A stretch of 64,000 bases of DNA. Source: Adineta steineri (taxonomy: Eukaryota; Rotifera; Eurotatoria; Adinetida; Adinetidae). Within the stretch, counting starts at the first letter, position 1, and each line of letters begins with the position of its first letter. The notes under the pieces were generated by a model that was not told the origin of the DNA, made no database searches, and was given only the letters and a program-made list of their open reading frames with translations. The translations under genes were made by a program, and so were the position numbers. The stretch is from contig CAJNOI010000012.1 in NCBI GenBank assembly GCA_905250115.1, positions 182,435-246,434 of the forward strand. Reading direction: 5' to 3'. This document shows positions 1 to 8,979 of the stretch, piece by piece.

Positions 1-135
1 TTTGTACTACCACCACAATATAAAAAAGATGACGGAGTAGCTCTTCGTAATCATGCAGATATTATTCTTCAAAGTGAAAAACTATTTGCTCTCATCGATA
101 AAGCACTTATAACAACTGCAATGAAAAGTAGTTAA
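1..135 (+). CDS. 3' end of an unrecognised gene
   Basis: Frame 1 is open from the window edge to TAA at 133-135 and encodes 44 residues, beginning FVLPPQYKKDDGVALRNHAD and ending TAMKSS. The codons and the hydrophilic then amphipathic composition look like a real C-terminus. No family is recognised, and the start and most of the gene lie outside the window. Confidence 0.6.
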   Translation, partial: FVLPPQYKKDDGVALRNHADIILQSEKLFALIDKALITTAMKSS

Positions 136-1062
136 TGACAATGAAAGTAAAGAGAATAATATTAATCATGACATTCATAATGATATTTTTACTTTTCATA
201 TCTCATATATCGAGGAGCTGTTTTAAATAATCTTCACTTATAGTAAAAAAGAAACAGAAGTTCACTTCTTAAATTTCTCTTAGTAATAAAAAATTAACTA
301 TCGAAATCATATCACAATTTTAAGGCAAACTTTTATTTCTAAACTCAACATACTTTAAATATGAAATAAGTAGCAGTCAAAGTAAAAACTTGAAAAAAAA
401 AATACATTTATTTACAGGCAATAAACATTGATTTCGATTATTTTATTTTCGAAAGATTTATTCAACAATATATAATATACGATCGTCGAAAATCATTAGT
501 TTGTTGGACGATTTTGTAATTGATTAGGAAAATATCTTCATATGTCATCATTATACAAAGACTAGATATTCATTACTGAAACGGATGTGTTAATAATATA
601 CATCTATTTCTGATTAGTCATAAATAAAGAAAGGTGTATCGTTACGTTTGTATTATTCATTGCAAGTAACGTCTATCTATTCGATACTGATATTTTCGTG
701 ACATAGGATTTGAAGTCAATTTCTTTGTTCTTACAGTTTTTGATGAAACAATTAAAACTTGAGTTTCAATCAGGAAGTTTTTCAAAGAGCATTTCGAGTT
801 TTATAAAAAAAAATTTTAATTTAATTTTTTTCTGTATCCATCATAAAATTCAGCTAAATAAGTAGTAAATTCTAGAGGACGTAACAATGTGAATATAATA
901 GTCGACGTCTTTATCCATTCTCATCCTTACGTCTCACAATATGTTTTTTTTCTTTTTGATCGAATGAAAAATACACGTGTATCGGAGGTATAGTTTGTTT
1001 ATCACATTTTCATACCTATTTTTATACTACACAATTCTAATGAAAACTTTTAGAGGCTTTTT
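136..1062. other. intergenic, nothing recognised
   Basis: AT-rich spacer between the truncated first gene and the palindrome. I see no ORF with coding character, RNA gene or repeat in it. Confidence 0.6.
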
Positions 1063-1131
1063 CTGATTTTATTTTATCAAAAATATACAAAACAATAAAA
1101 GATTTGAATATACAATTAACCAATGCAATGT

Positions 1132-1359
1132 TTAACTAATATAATGTTGACGAATAGATGCTGGAATACCCGTGATTGGTTGATAGTGATATACATCTAA
1201 TGGAGTAAAATCTACTTCACGTTCTACACCAATGTGTCCATCCCATGGATTGATATACATTCCACTCTCTTGTGTATAGATTCCATAACCATAATTACCA
1301 AAACCAATGGTTTGATAATTACCATTGAGATTGTTGAGAAGATTTGGTTGACCAATCAT
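1132..1359 (-). CDS. 75-aa Gly/Tyr-rich hypothetical protein, copy A
   Basis: Intact ORF starting MIGQPNLLNN, with a central Gly/Tyr/Asn-rich stretch (FGNYGYGIYTQ) and ending SIRQHYIS. There is no signal peptide, membrane segment or known domain. It is the diverged twin of the gene at 1881-2108: 7 of 75 residues differ, and the DNA shows roughly equal numbers of silent and replacement changes, which suggests mild constraint. A TATAAAT-like box lies about 95 nt upstream on the same strand. The two genes share the central region as a putative bidirectional promoter. Function unknown. Confidence 0.65.
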   Translation of the reverse strand: MIGQPNLLNNLNGNYQTIGFGNYGYGIYTQESGMYINPWDGHIGVEREVDFTPLDVYHYQPITGIPASIRQHYIS

Positions 1360-1475
1360 TTTTATAATTTGATTTTAAGAAAAGAATTGATTAGAAGAAT
1401 GAGTTTGTTTGTTTGAAAATATGAAAATATGAGAGAATATTGTGTGATATTTATATTGTAGATACTGTAGGAGAT

Positions 1476-1764
1476 TGACGTAATTATACTGTTTATTCTC
1501 GTTGATAAGCGTCATTATTGACGTAATATTATTATACAGTACAGTAAAAGATAAAAATAAACGTCGACCAGGTATTGATGTTTGACGTAAGAAGAGTATC
1601 CATGAGTTTATTCTTTGCTAAAAGTACAGGGTGTAGATTAATAAAAGAATAACTATTCGTTACGTAATTTACATTCAAGAATATTCTCGATTCACCTCTA
1701 ATAGTGCATACTTTGTAGACGTTTATTTTTATCTTTTATTGTACTGTATAATAATATTACGTCA
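1476..1764. promoter_or_regulatory. bidirectional promoter region with four TGACGTAA sites
   Basis: Between the divergent 75-aa genes, TGACGTAA occurs at 1476-1483, 1519-1526 and 1583-1590, and its reverse complement TTACGTCA at 1757-1764. This octamer is a classical binding site type for CRE/ATF and PAR bZIP factors. TATAAAT-like boxes stand on the outer side of the cluster for each gene (about 1450-1457 on the minus strand, about 1783-1790 on the plus strand). That these act as a promoter is inference from clustering and position. Confidence 0.5.
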
Positions 1765-1880
1765 ATCTCCTACAGTATCTACAATATAAATACCACACAA
1801 TATTCTCTCATAGTTTCATATATTCAAACAAACAAATTCATCCTTCTAATCAATTCTTTTCTTAAATTCAAATAATAAAA

Positions 1881-2108
1881 ATGATTGGTCAACCAAATCT
1901 TCTCAACAACTTCAATGGTGATTATCAGACCATTGGTTTTGGTAATTATGGTTATGGAATCTATACACAAGGTAGTGGAATGTATGTCAATCCATGGAAT
2001 GGACATATTGGCGTTGAGCGTGAAATAGATTTTACTCCATTAGATGTATATCATTATCAACCAATCACGGGTATTCCAGTATCTATTCGTCAACATTATA
2101 TTAGTTAA
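1881..2108 (+). CDS. 75-aa Gly/Tyr-rich hypothetical protein, copy B
   Basis: Right-arm twin of the gene at 1132-1359, intact, starting MIGQPNLLNNFNG and ending SIRQHYIS. A TATAAAT box at about 1783-1790 and an AT-rich leader precede it. Differences from copy A are scattered substitutions without indels, so both reading frames have survived since duplication. No recognisable domain; function unknown. Confidence 0.65.
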   Translation: MIGQPNLLNNFNGDYQTIGFGNYGYGIYTQGSGMYVNPWNGHIGVEREIDFTPLDVYHYQPITGIPVSIRQHYIS

Positions 2109-2185
2109 ACACTGCTGTAAACTGTATATTTCAAATCTTTTATTGTTTTGTATATTTTTGATAAAATAAAATCACAAAAAACATT

Positions 2186-2716
2186 AAAATAGGTTTTTTT
2201 TCTTAATTAATTTCATAGTTAATACAACAAAAAAGAAATAAAATCTTTTTTGAATAGAAAAAGTTGACATTTATTCATTTTGATCAAACATTCATTTAGT
2301 TTCTGACGAAAACTTTTTCTAGGGAAATTCGGATTAACAAATAAATTCACAAAGCGATTCAAAAAATCCAAAAAACTTTGTTTTATCTGTTATTTCATTT
2401 TATTAATTTCTACAAGAACATTCGGCTGATTTAACTTGAATTTCTTTATTCTTAGTCAGATAATATTTATTCGAAAAAAAACTGAAGTAATATGTAAATA
2501 TGTCATACCTTAATCCTAAACGATGGGAATATTTTCTCCAACAAAATTAGAAAAATTTTCTTTAGAAAAAGTTAAATAAATTGTATTTCTTGTATTTATA
2601 CGTAGGACATCTATCGAGAAACTATTTATATAGCCAGATCGAACAGACGAAGGAAGAAAGAATAACGATGGATTTCGATATTCAGTCAGTCTTAAGAAAA
2701 ACATTCAGTTAGTAGT
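2186..2716. other. intergenic, nothing recognised
   Basis: AT-rich spacer between the palindrome and the F-box pseudogene, with no convincing gene or repeat. The small minus-strand ORF at 2516-2704 has no coding signature. Confidence 0.5.
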
Positions 2717-4435
2717 ATGTCGATAACCACAATCGAACATTTCTCAAATGAAATATTCTACGAAATTTTCGAATATTTCGATGCATATGTAATTTTTAAT
2801 GGATTCTCAAATCTTAACAATCGTTTCAATTACTTCTCGATTCTTCATTAACACGATTAAAATTAGATGATGATCGTTTTCAACCAAAAGAACTTTTTCT
2901 TAATAATTACAAAGAAGTTCTTCGTTATCACCATCGTCAAATAATATCAATTCATTCATACGGTGAAAATACAAGTAAAATAATTTCAATAATTAAATCT
3001 AATCTATCATTATTTCAATCTCTTCAATCACTTAATCTTTATCCTATTGAATCAAATATTTTATCATCACTTATTCATCAATTAGGTTCTTTATCTAATT
3101 TATATTCATTAACAATTGATCTATGGGCTAAAGAAAAAAATCATACTAATATTTATCAATTAATGTTTAATCTACCAAAATTAAAATATCTTAAATATGG
3201 ATCATTTGATAGCTTAGATTTTAATATAGCTCTTTCATTACCAATCGCAACTGATCAACAAAAAACATCAATTGAATATTTTATTATGGATCATGGTTGT
3301 TCTATTAAAGATCTTTTTACTTTGTTATCATATACACCGCAAATATCGTTATTTAAAATTTTCAAATCCTATTGATATGAATAATTTAAATATTATCGAA
3401 CCAATTGAATTAATAAATTTAACAAAACTTTCAATAGAAATTTATGAAATGACATTTGATGAATTTGAAATTCTTATTAAAAAAATGAAATTAAATTTAA
3501 AAATTTTATCATTAGATATTAAAGATGAAGATATGTCATATCTTAATGCTAAACGATGGGAAAATTTTCTTCAAGAAAATTTATCAAAATTAGAAAAATT
3601 TTATTTTAAAAAAATGGTACATTTTTCGGAAAATTATACAACACCAATGTATTTAGGAGAACAAAATGAATTTAGTTCAACATTTTGGATTGAACGTCGA
3701 TGGATATTTAAAGTTGAAAATGATTTTGAACATTTAATTTATTCAATTCAACCATATAAGTAAATTAGAAAATAAAAATCTCTATTTTTTTATCTAATTT
3801 ATATTTATTTTAGGAAAAAATGGTATGAATATGGTTCTAAATCAAACCAATTATCAAAATTTGTTGAATTTGAAATAGCTGATGTGTCACCTGGACATTG
3901 GGTAGAATCAATCAGTATTAAGGATCATGTTTATCATGCATTGACTACTACACAAATCTGTCATTTACAAATCTCAACAGCAATTTCTCTTGAAGAGTTA
4001 TATAAAATTTTAGTTCTTTTACCAGATATTGAAACATTAACATTATCTCGATTATCATTTACTGATCCAACATCTATGAGTGATGAAGAACGTGAAGCAT
4101 TATATTTATTATTTCATGAAAATCATTTTCAAAAAATTTCTTTTAGTGATGTTGAACAAATGGCAGATATTTATTTTTTAATGATTATTTGTCCTCATGT
4201 TAATCATCTTCATGTTCATTGTAAAGATTATAAACATGCTGAATCATTTTTAGGATTTATATTATGTCATCTTCGATCAAAAACAGATAATAAACTTCGA
4301 TTATTATCAATTTCTATGCCAAAGTTTGCCAATGATATGATCGAATATTTAACTAAAATAATTAAAGAAAAGAAATTACTTAATGATTTTATTATTGAAC
4401 AAGTTAAAAATGATGTTTATATAAAATGGATATGA
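2717..4435 (+). pseudogene. F-box/LRR-like protein gene with two frameshifts
   Basis: Starts MSITTIEHFSNEIFYEIFEY, a canonical bdelloid F-box N-terminus (SKP1-binding adaptor of SCF ubiquitin ligases), followed by leucine-rich repeat-like text up to a stop at 4433-4435. The frame changes near 2831-2840 (frame 2 to 1) and returns near 3341 (frame 1 to 2). Protein similarity in style continues without loss across both points, so these look like small indels rather than introns. A clean GT-AG intron lies at 3760-3813 and joins in frame (QPYK/KKWYEYG). It is either a young pseudogene or a gene with two assembly errors; reads across the two points would decide. Confidence 0.75.
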
Positions 4436-4865
4436 TTATATTGTTTTATTAGGATTCTTCTTATTGTTATGTAGTAGATTTAATATTTGAATAAATTGTT
4501 TATTAGAATAGAAAAAAAATATTCATCATTACTAATAGATGTACCAGTTACATAATTCAATTTGTCGTTATTCAGTACTTTTTGTTGATGTTCGTAAAGT
4601 ATTACTATCGAGAATTGTAACAAATATAATGATTAGATATTATATGTCGATCAGCACAGGGTGGGTGTAGTCAAAAGATTATTTAGCATCATCAACACCC
4701 ACCCAGAGAATCCAAAAGATGAGCGTTACTTGTTGATACTAATATGTTAATAAAATATCCAATACAAAACAACAAAGAGAAACCCTTTTACTTGACTTTG
4801 TAAAAAAACGTCGTCGACTAATTTAGAGTTATTAGTTGATATATAAGAATAGCGGATTGAATATT
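4436..4865. other. intergenic with one telomere-like hairpin
   Basis: AT-rich spacer containing the hairpin at 4657-4706 and nothing else that I can support. Confidence 0.5.
4657..4706. repeat. telomere-like hairpin 1
   Basis: Stem GGGTGGGTGT ... ACACCCACCC with a loop reading GTAGTCAAAAGATTATTTA. The loop is nearly the same as in hairpin 2 at 6561-6622, so these two are copies of one element. Confidence 0.75.
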
Positions 4866-5095
4866 ATTTGTTGTTCCAGTGGCTATTAAACGATCACGAG
4901 CAACTCGAATCGTAGTTCGAATATTTTTCACCATTCATAAACCTAAACAAATCATCAGCAAAGGAATAATAGCTCCGTACTGCAACATATGGAAATGTAT
5001 CAAAAGATTCTTCGTTGACGATTGGCTAAGCCGAATGATAGAGCAACTTTTGCCTTTTATCTTGCTAATGAAGAGTCAAACTAAATGACTGGACA
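4866..5095 (-). pseudogene. possible GPCR TM5 relic
   Basis: The minus strand reads LIHFHMLQYGAIIPLLMIC then, after a stop, MVKNIRTTIRVARDRL. This resembles TM5 and the following loop of bdelloid neuropeptide-like GPCRs (YG-x-IIP-L-M, then KNIR). No intact receptor frame surrounds it. The plus-strand ORF over the same bases has no such character. Weak call based on a short motif. Confidence 0.3.
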
Positions 5096-5272
5096 AAATG
5101 TTATAGTTCATAGAAGATTTTCATTATCTTAAATTTTATGAAACGAAAGTATTCACATTCATTGACACTTTTGGTTTCTTTTTTTTCTTTGATCGTACTG
5201 ACAATCTCAATGGCTATATGATGATCGCTATTCATCAATATAAAATACTCAATGCAACAGAGGTAGTAACTA

Positions 5273-5334
5273 TCGGTCAAAAGGTTAATGCACCCACATA
5301 CATAGCATGTGTTAACCTTTACATACTTGACCGG
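5273..5334. repeat. inverted repeat upstream of homeobox gene
   Basis: CGGTCAA and AAGGTTAATGCAC are mirrored by GTGTTAACCTT and TTGACCG, giving an interrupted stem with a loop of about 20 nt. It lies about 140 bp before the first homeobox exon. It shares no sequence with the telomere-like hairpins beyond a short CACCCACA in the loop. Confidence 0.6.
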
Positions 5335-5474
5335 TTAAATGATACACATAGGTCATATCCTAAAAATCGTTGCATCTCTATTCATATATAAAGCGAGAGT
5401 TAGTTGCTGCATTAGACTCATTCTTTTCTAAACATACTCGCATTTATATTTGTACAAATTCAAATTTGGATATA

Positions 5475-5979
5475 ATGGCAATAGCCACATCTCATCATGA
5501 ACAAAACCAATCAATTAATGGTGATCTACTATCAACATTATCATCAAACATCATTGAGAATTTTCTTGTTCTTTCTAGAAACGAATCGTAAACATCAACG
5601 TATTGAACGACAATTCACGAGTGCTCAAATAGCTGCATTAGAAATTGACTTTTTTTATACTAAGTAACGGAAAAAAAATTTTTTCGATTTATCTATCAAA
5701 ATATATATATATGTAGATATATGACACGTCGTGGACGTATTCAACTTGCTCGTAGATTAGGTTTAAATGAACGACAAGTTAAAGTAAGATAAAGAGTATT
5801 TTGTTTTGTATGCTAATATATTAGTTTTGTTTATTTAGATTTGGTTTTCCAGTCGGTATGTATAAATTATCAGTTTTTGTCTCATTTCATTCAATTATAC
5901 TTATGAATTTTTTTACTTTAGCCGAAAGAAGTGGAAGAATGAATTCAGAATGGGCAATCATCCTCATAAGATATTTTAA
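5475..5979 (+). CDS. divergent homeobox gene lacking Asn51 (WFSSRR)
   Basis: Five exons (5475-5520, 5579-5663, 5717-5783, 5839-5855, 5922-5979) splice with GT-AG introns of 53-66 nt into exactly 90 codons plus stop. The product is almost only a homeodomain. Core residues F8, L16, F20, Y25, R31, L40, E42, W48, F49, R53 and W56 fit the consensus (helix 2 TRRGRIQLARRLGLNERQVK, then IWFSSRRKKWKNE). The recognition helix reads WFSSRR instead of WFQNRR, so positions 50 and 51 are both Ser. Asn51 is nearly invariant and contacts adenine, and Arg5 is also replaced by Glu. One exon is only 17 nt. The first intron (donor GTGATC) is the least certain. The protein may not bind DNA normally, or may be a decaying paralog of an Antp/NK-type gene. 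Confidence 0.7.
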
Positions 5980-6934
5980 TGAAAATGCAATTGATTGATG
6001 TACATATATTTAATTATTAGTTGATAGTTGTAGAATATACACTATTTTATTGTGTTCTTTAGAAACTAATTGTTAATTAAATCACATTTATTCAAAATAA
6101 AATACGGTTTATCTATCGTTAAATAACTATAGTATAATGTTCCTTTTTAATCTTTTGAAAATACTGATTAATATTCTAATCAATTCAGGAAATGTTGGAA
6201 GACATATGAATGGTAACAAAACTGGTATAAAAATAAATCCTAAATTGCACAGTTTCTACTTTATTCATCATAAAAGATGGTAAAAATGTCATTTGAATAG
6301 ATATTGTAATTATAACAGAAAACCAAAATGCCGTATAGAACGATGAAACAATTCATAGTTGAAAAATCGTTTTACGATGACGTCGTAAATGAACAATTTA
6401 TTGTCGAATTCTCTGTTGATAAATAACTCGAATAATTAAGAATAAATTGATAAAAAATATAATCATTATAGGTATAACAGAGGATTAAATATAAAATTTT
6501 TCTTCATAATAATATGGAAAATCACAATTAAATAGATTGAAATCCCATTGAGTTGTACATCTTGAGGGTATGGGTGTGGACGTAGTCAAAAGAGTATTTA
6601 ACATCATCCACACGCCCTAGATAAATGATAATAACACATAAAGATATTGATGAATATTTCGTTTTTGCAAATGTTTAAGATTTACTTTTTATAAGACATC
6701 TTTTTTTCATTTGTTTCGATCTGTATATGGTTCGATAGAAAGGAAAAATGTCAGTTTGTGAATCGCTCTTTTCTACTCAATCATTTTTCTTCTGAGTCAC
6801 TCTATAGAATCATAATAATGACTCATAAATTAGTTATTGCACAATTTTTCTTTTTTTCTCTTCATTACCTTTAACTGACAAACCAAAGACGCATGTTTTG
6901 TGTTTTTTTTTCTTCATTTGAGTTTGTCAATATA
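5980..6934. other. intergenic with hairpin 2 and a hydrophobic fragment
   Basis: AT-rich. The minus strand around 6190-6335 reads as an uninterrupted hydrophobic stretch (FYTAFWFSVIITISIQMTF and onward) that could be a membrane-protein relic, but I cannot name the family. The only other feature is the hairpin at 6561-6622. Confidence 0.4.
6561..6622. repeat. telomere-like hairpin 2
   Basis: CTTGAGGGTATGGGTGTGG ... CCACACGCCCTAG, with loop CGTAGTCAAAAGAGTATTTA matching the loop of hairpin 1. Confidence 0.8.
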
Positions 6935-8587
6935 ATGGAGTCTTTACCCGATGAAATAATCTTATTTATTTTTCGATACCTACATAATTTCGGTATACTT
7001 TACTCATTTAACGATCTTAACGAACGTTTTCAACGTATAATCAAACCCTATTACATCGATATTGATCTCACACAAGGCAAAATTTCCAATAAATATTTCC
7101 TATTATTCCTGAAACATATACTTCCATTACACAAACAAACAATCCGAACTCTCAAATTGAATAGCGAAGAATTACTTCAAAATATTTCTCCGCATGTTCA
7201 TCATTTAACTAACTTAGAATCTCTCACAATAGAGTTCCATAGATCCAGTACATCCGAAGAACAAGATCAGTTAATCATTGCCGCTGCATGTCTTCCATCA
7301 TTGTCTGAGCTGTCCATATTTTTTACTAGAAAATATCAAAGTCTAAAGTCTATTTCTTTACTTGCATCATCCAACTTAACAACACTGACTCTATTGACTC
7401 CAGGTGGTTTTCTTCATCTCCATGGTGTTTCTAAAATGCCCTATCTGAAACGTTTGTCAATCAATATACTATCAATTAGAATATTAAGAAAACTATTCTT
7501 AATGACGACAAATCTTAAAGAACTCCATTTATCAATCTTATCTTCTATTCGTTCAAGATTTTTGGGTCAGTTCAAAGTACCAGAAACATTACATAAACTG
7601 CACTTAGAATTTACTCAGGGTGGTATACAAGAACATCAATCAAATTTCAATATTACGATGAAGTTTTTAAACATGTTTAAGGATAATCTCACATCACTCA
7701 CACTGATTGCTATTATAATAGAAAAAAACTTCTCAGACTATGAATCATTTCATAGATTAGTAAACAATTTTACTCACTTAGAAACTTTCGAATATTTTAT
7801 TCGTACAAACCTTCCACCTAATTCGTTGTTTGCAAATGTTCAAGAATTACCAGATTCTAACTATATCACTTTTACTATTCCACAACCTCAACCCTTCGAC
7901 TATACAATTTGTCGAACAACATTTGAACTTAAACTTGAATATGATTCACATATTACTTTACCGCAATTACTTTATTGCTCTACGCTCTGTCTCTATAGTA
8001 ATTGCATTCCGAAAACTCTATCTAATGCGTTGGAATTAAATACCAACATTAAACTTTCATATTTGAAGGAAATATCGTTCGTTGTAAGCATGGGATCTGG
8101 TGATATACGTGAAATATGTCAATTTTTCTCCAAATTAATCCATCTTTTACCTAATTTACATACTATTGCAATTAATACTAATTTCAATAACACGATTGGA
8201 ATCATTGAACAACTAAAGGAACTTGTCTCTATGAGATATTTGAAGCAGATCAGACATTTTCGGCTCGAAAGTTATTGTTCTCAAAGCTCACTTCTTCGTG
8301 ATTTATCGAAAATCTTTCCAAATTTGATTACACTTAGGCTTCCAAAGGAGGTATTATTTTTTCACGAAAACACAACAACATTACTTAACTTCGTTGAAAT
8401 TGCAAGCACATATTTTCCTCGACTCATTCGTTTGACGTTCTATGAAGATATACTAAATTCTAAACGACTTGTATTTGCAAATCATGCAAAAAATCTTAAT
8501 GAACAACAACAAATAGAACATCCATGGCATTGTACAACTGGAAAAGAATCTAATAACAAATGTTATTATTTGAGTATATGGTTGTAG
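6935..8587 (+). CDS. F-box/LRR-like protein
   Basis: Intronless, 550 aa from MESLPDEIILFIFRYLH; an in-frame ATG 42 nt upstream (6893) would add an implausible Phe-rich leader. The first 45 residues are an F-box (SLPDEI, then LNERFQRII). The remainder is irregular leucine-rich repeats (repeated L-x-x-L-x-L segments). It ends YYLSIWL, as does its paralog at 41263-42939 (SLNIWL), and the two align over their whole length in style. Expected role: substrate adaptor of an SCF ubiquitin ligase; substrate unknown. Confidence 0.85.
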   Translation: MESLPDEIILFIFRYLHNFGILYSFNDLNERFQRIIKPYYIDIDLTQGKISNKYFLLFLKHILPLHKQTIRTLKLNSEELLQNISPHVHHLTNLESLTIEFHRSSTSEEQDQLIIAAACLPSLSELSIFFTRKYQSLKSISLLASSNLTTLTLLTPGGFLHLHGVSKMPYLKRLSINILSIRILRKLFLMTTNLKELHLSILSSIRSRFLGQFKVPETLHKLHLEFTQGGIQEHQSNFNITMKFLNMFKDNLTSLTLIAIIIEKNFSDYESFHRLVNNFTHLETFEYFIRTNLPPNSLFANVQELPDSNYITFTIPQPQPFDYTICRTTFELKLEYDSHITLPQLLYCSTLCLYSNCIPKTLSNALELNTNIKLSYLKEISFVVSMGSGDIREICQFFSKLIHLLPNLHTIAINTNFNNTIGIIEQLKELVSMRYLKQIRHFRLESYCSQSSLLRDLSKIFPNLITLRLPKEVLFFHENTTTLLNFVEIASTYFPRLIRLTFYEDILNSKRLVFANHAKNLNEQQQIEHPWHCTTGKESNNKCYYLSIWL

Positions 8588-8979
8588 TTAAAAAGATATT
8601 ACCAACACGCACTAACAAAAATATATAAGATTCACGAATCGAAAGACAGTTTATTTGGATTATTTTCTTGTTTCATTCACACATTGTAAGAGCTAATCTT
8701 GGTGTATGAAATTTTCGTGACAATTAGATGTACATGATTGATGATATGAGTGTGATGAATGGAAATCTATAAAATTTCAAAATTCATTTCCTTAATACAT
8801 GAAATATCAGATTACAACATTGTTATTTATTTTTATTTCAATAAGTTTTTTCGTAAATAAAATAATTTCTACCGTACAAATGTTTCTCGTCAAACAATCC
8901 ATCACTCATATGATATCGAATTCTTTTCAAGTAAGTCTGGGTCTGGATATTGAATTTGACATCCACACGTGTGCTCATA
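8588..8979. other. convergent intergenic spacer
   Basis: Shared 3' region of the F-box gene (plus) and carboxypeptidase gene (minus). No further gene is seen. Confidence 0.6.

Larger units (their letters stand above)
1063..2185. repeat. imperfect palindrome, two arms with divergent genes
   Basis: The left arm (about 1063-1564) and right arm (about 1718-2185) are reverse complements around a unique spacer of about 150 bp. Each arm carries one 75-aa ORF with its TATA-like sequence and 3' flank, transcribed outward from the centre. The coding parts differ at about 15 of 228 positions. The left arm has an extra stretch of about 40 bp (near 1484-1525) next to a TGACGTAA motif, so the arms have diverged by an internal duplication or deletion. 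Bdelloid genomes are known to contain palindromes. Confidence 0.9.

Noticed and set aside
1234-2006. 60-aa ORFs on the opposite strands of the 75-aa genes
   Set aside because: They mirror each other only because of the palindrome; the 75-aa frames keep the better codon pattern, start context and TATA box.
4879-5088. Plus-strand 69-aa ORF
   Set aside because: The opposite strand gives a GPCR-like reading; the plus frame has no upstream promoter or domain.
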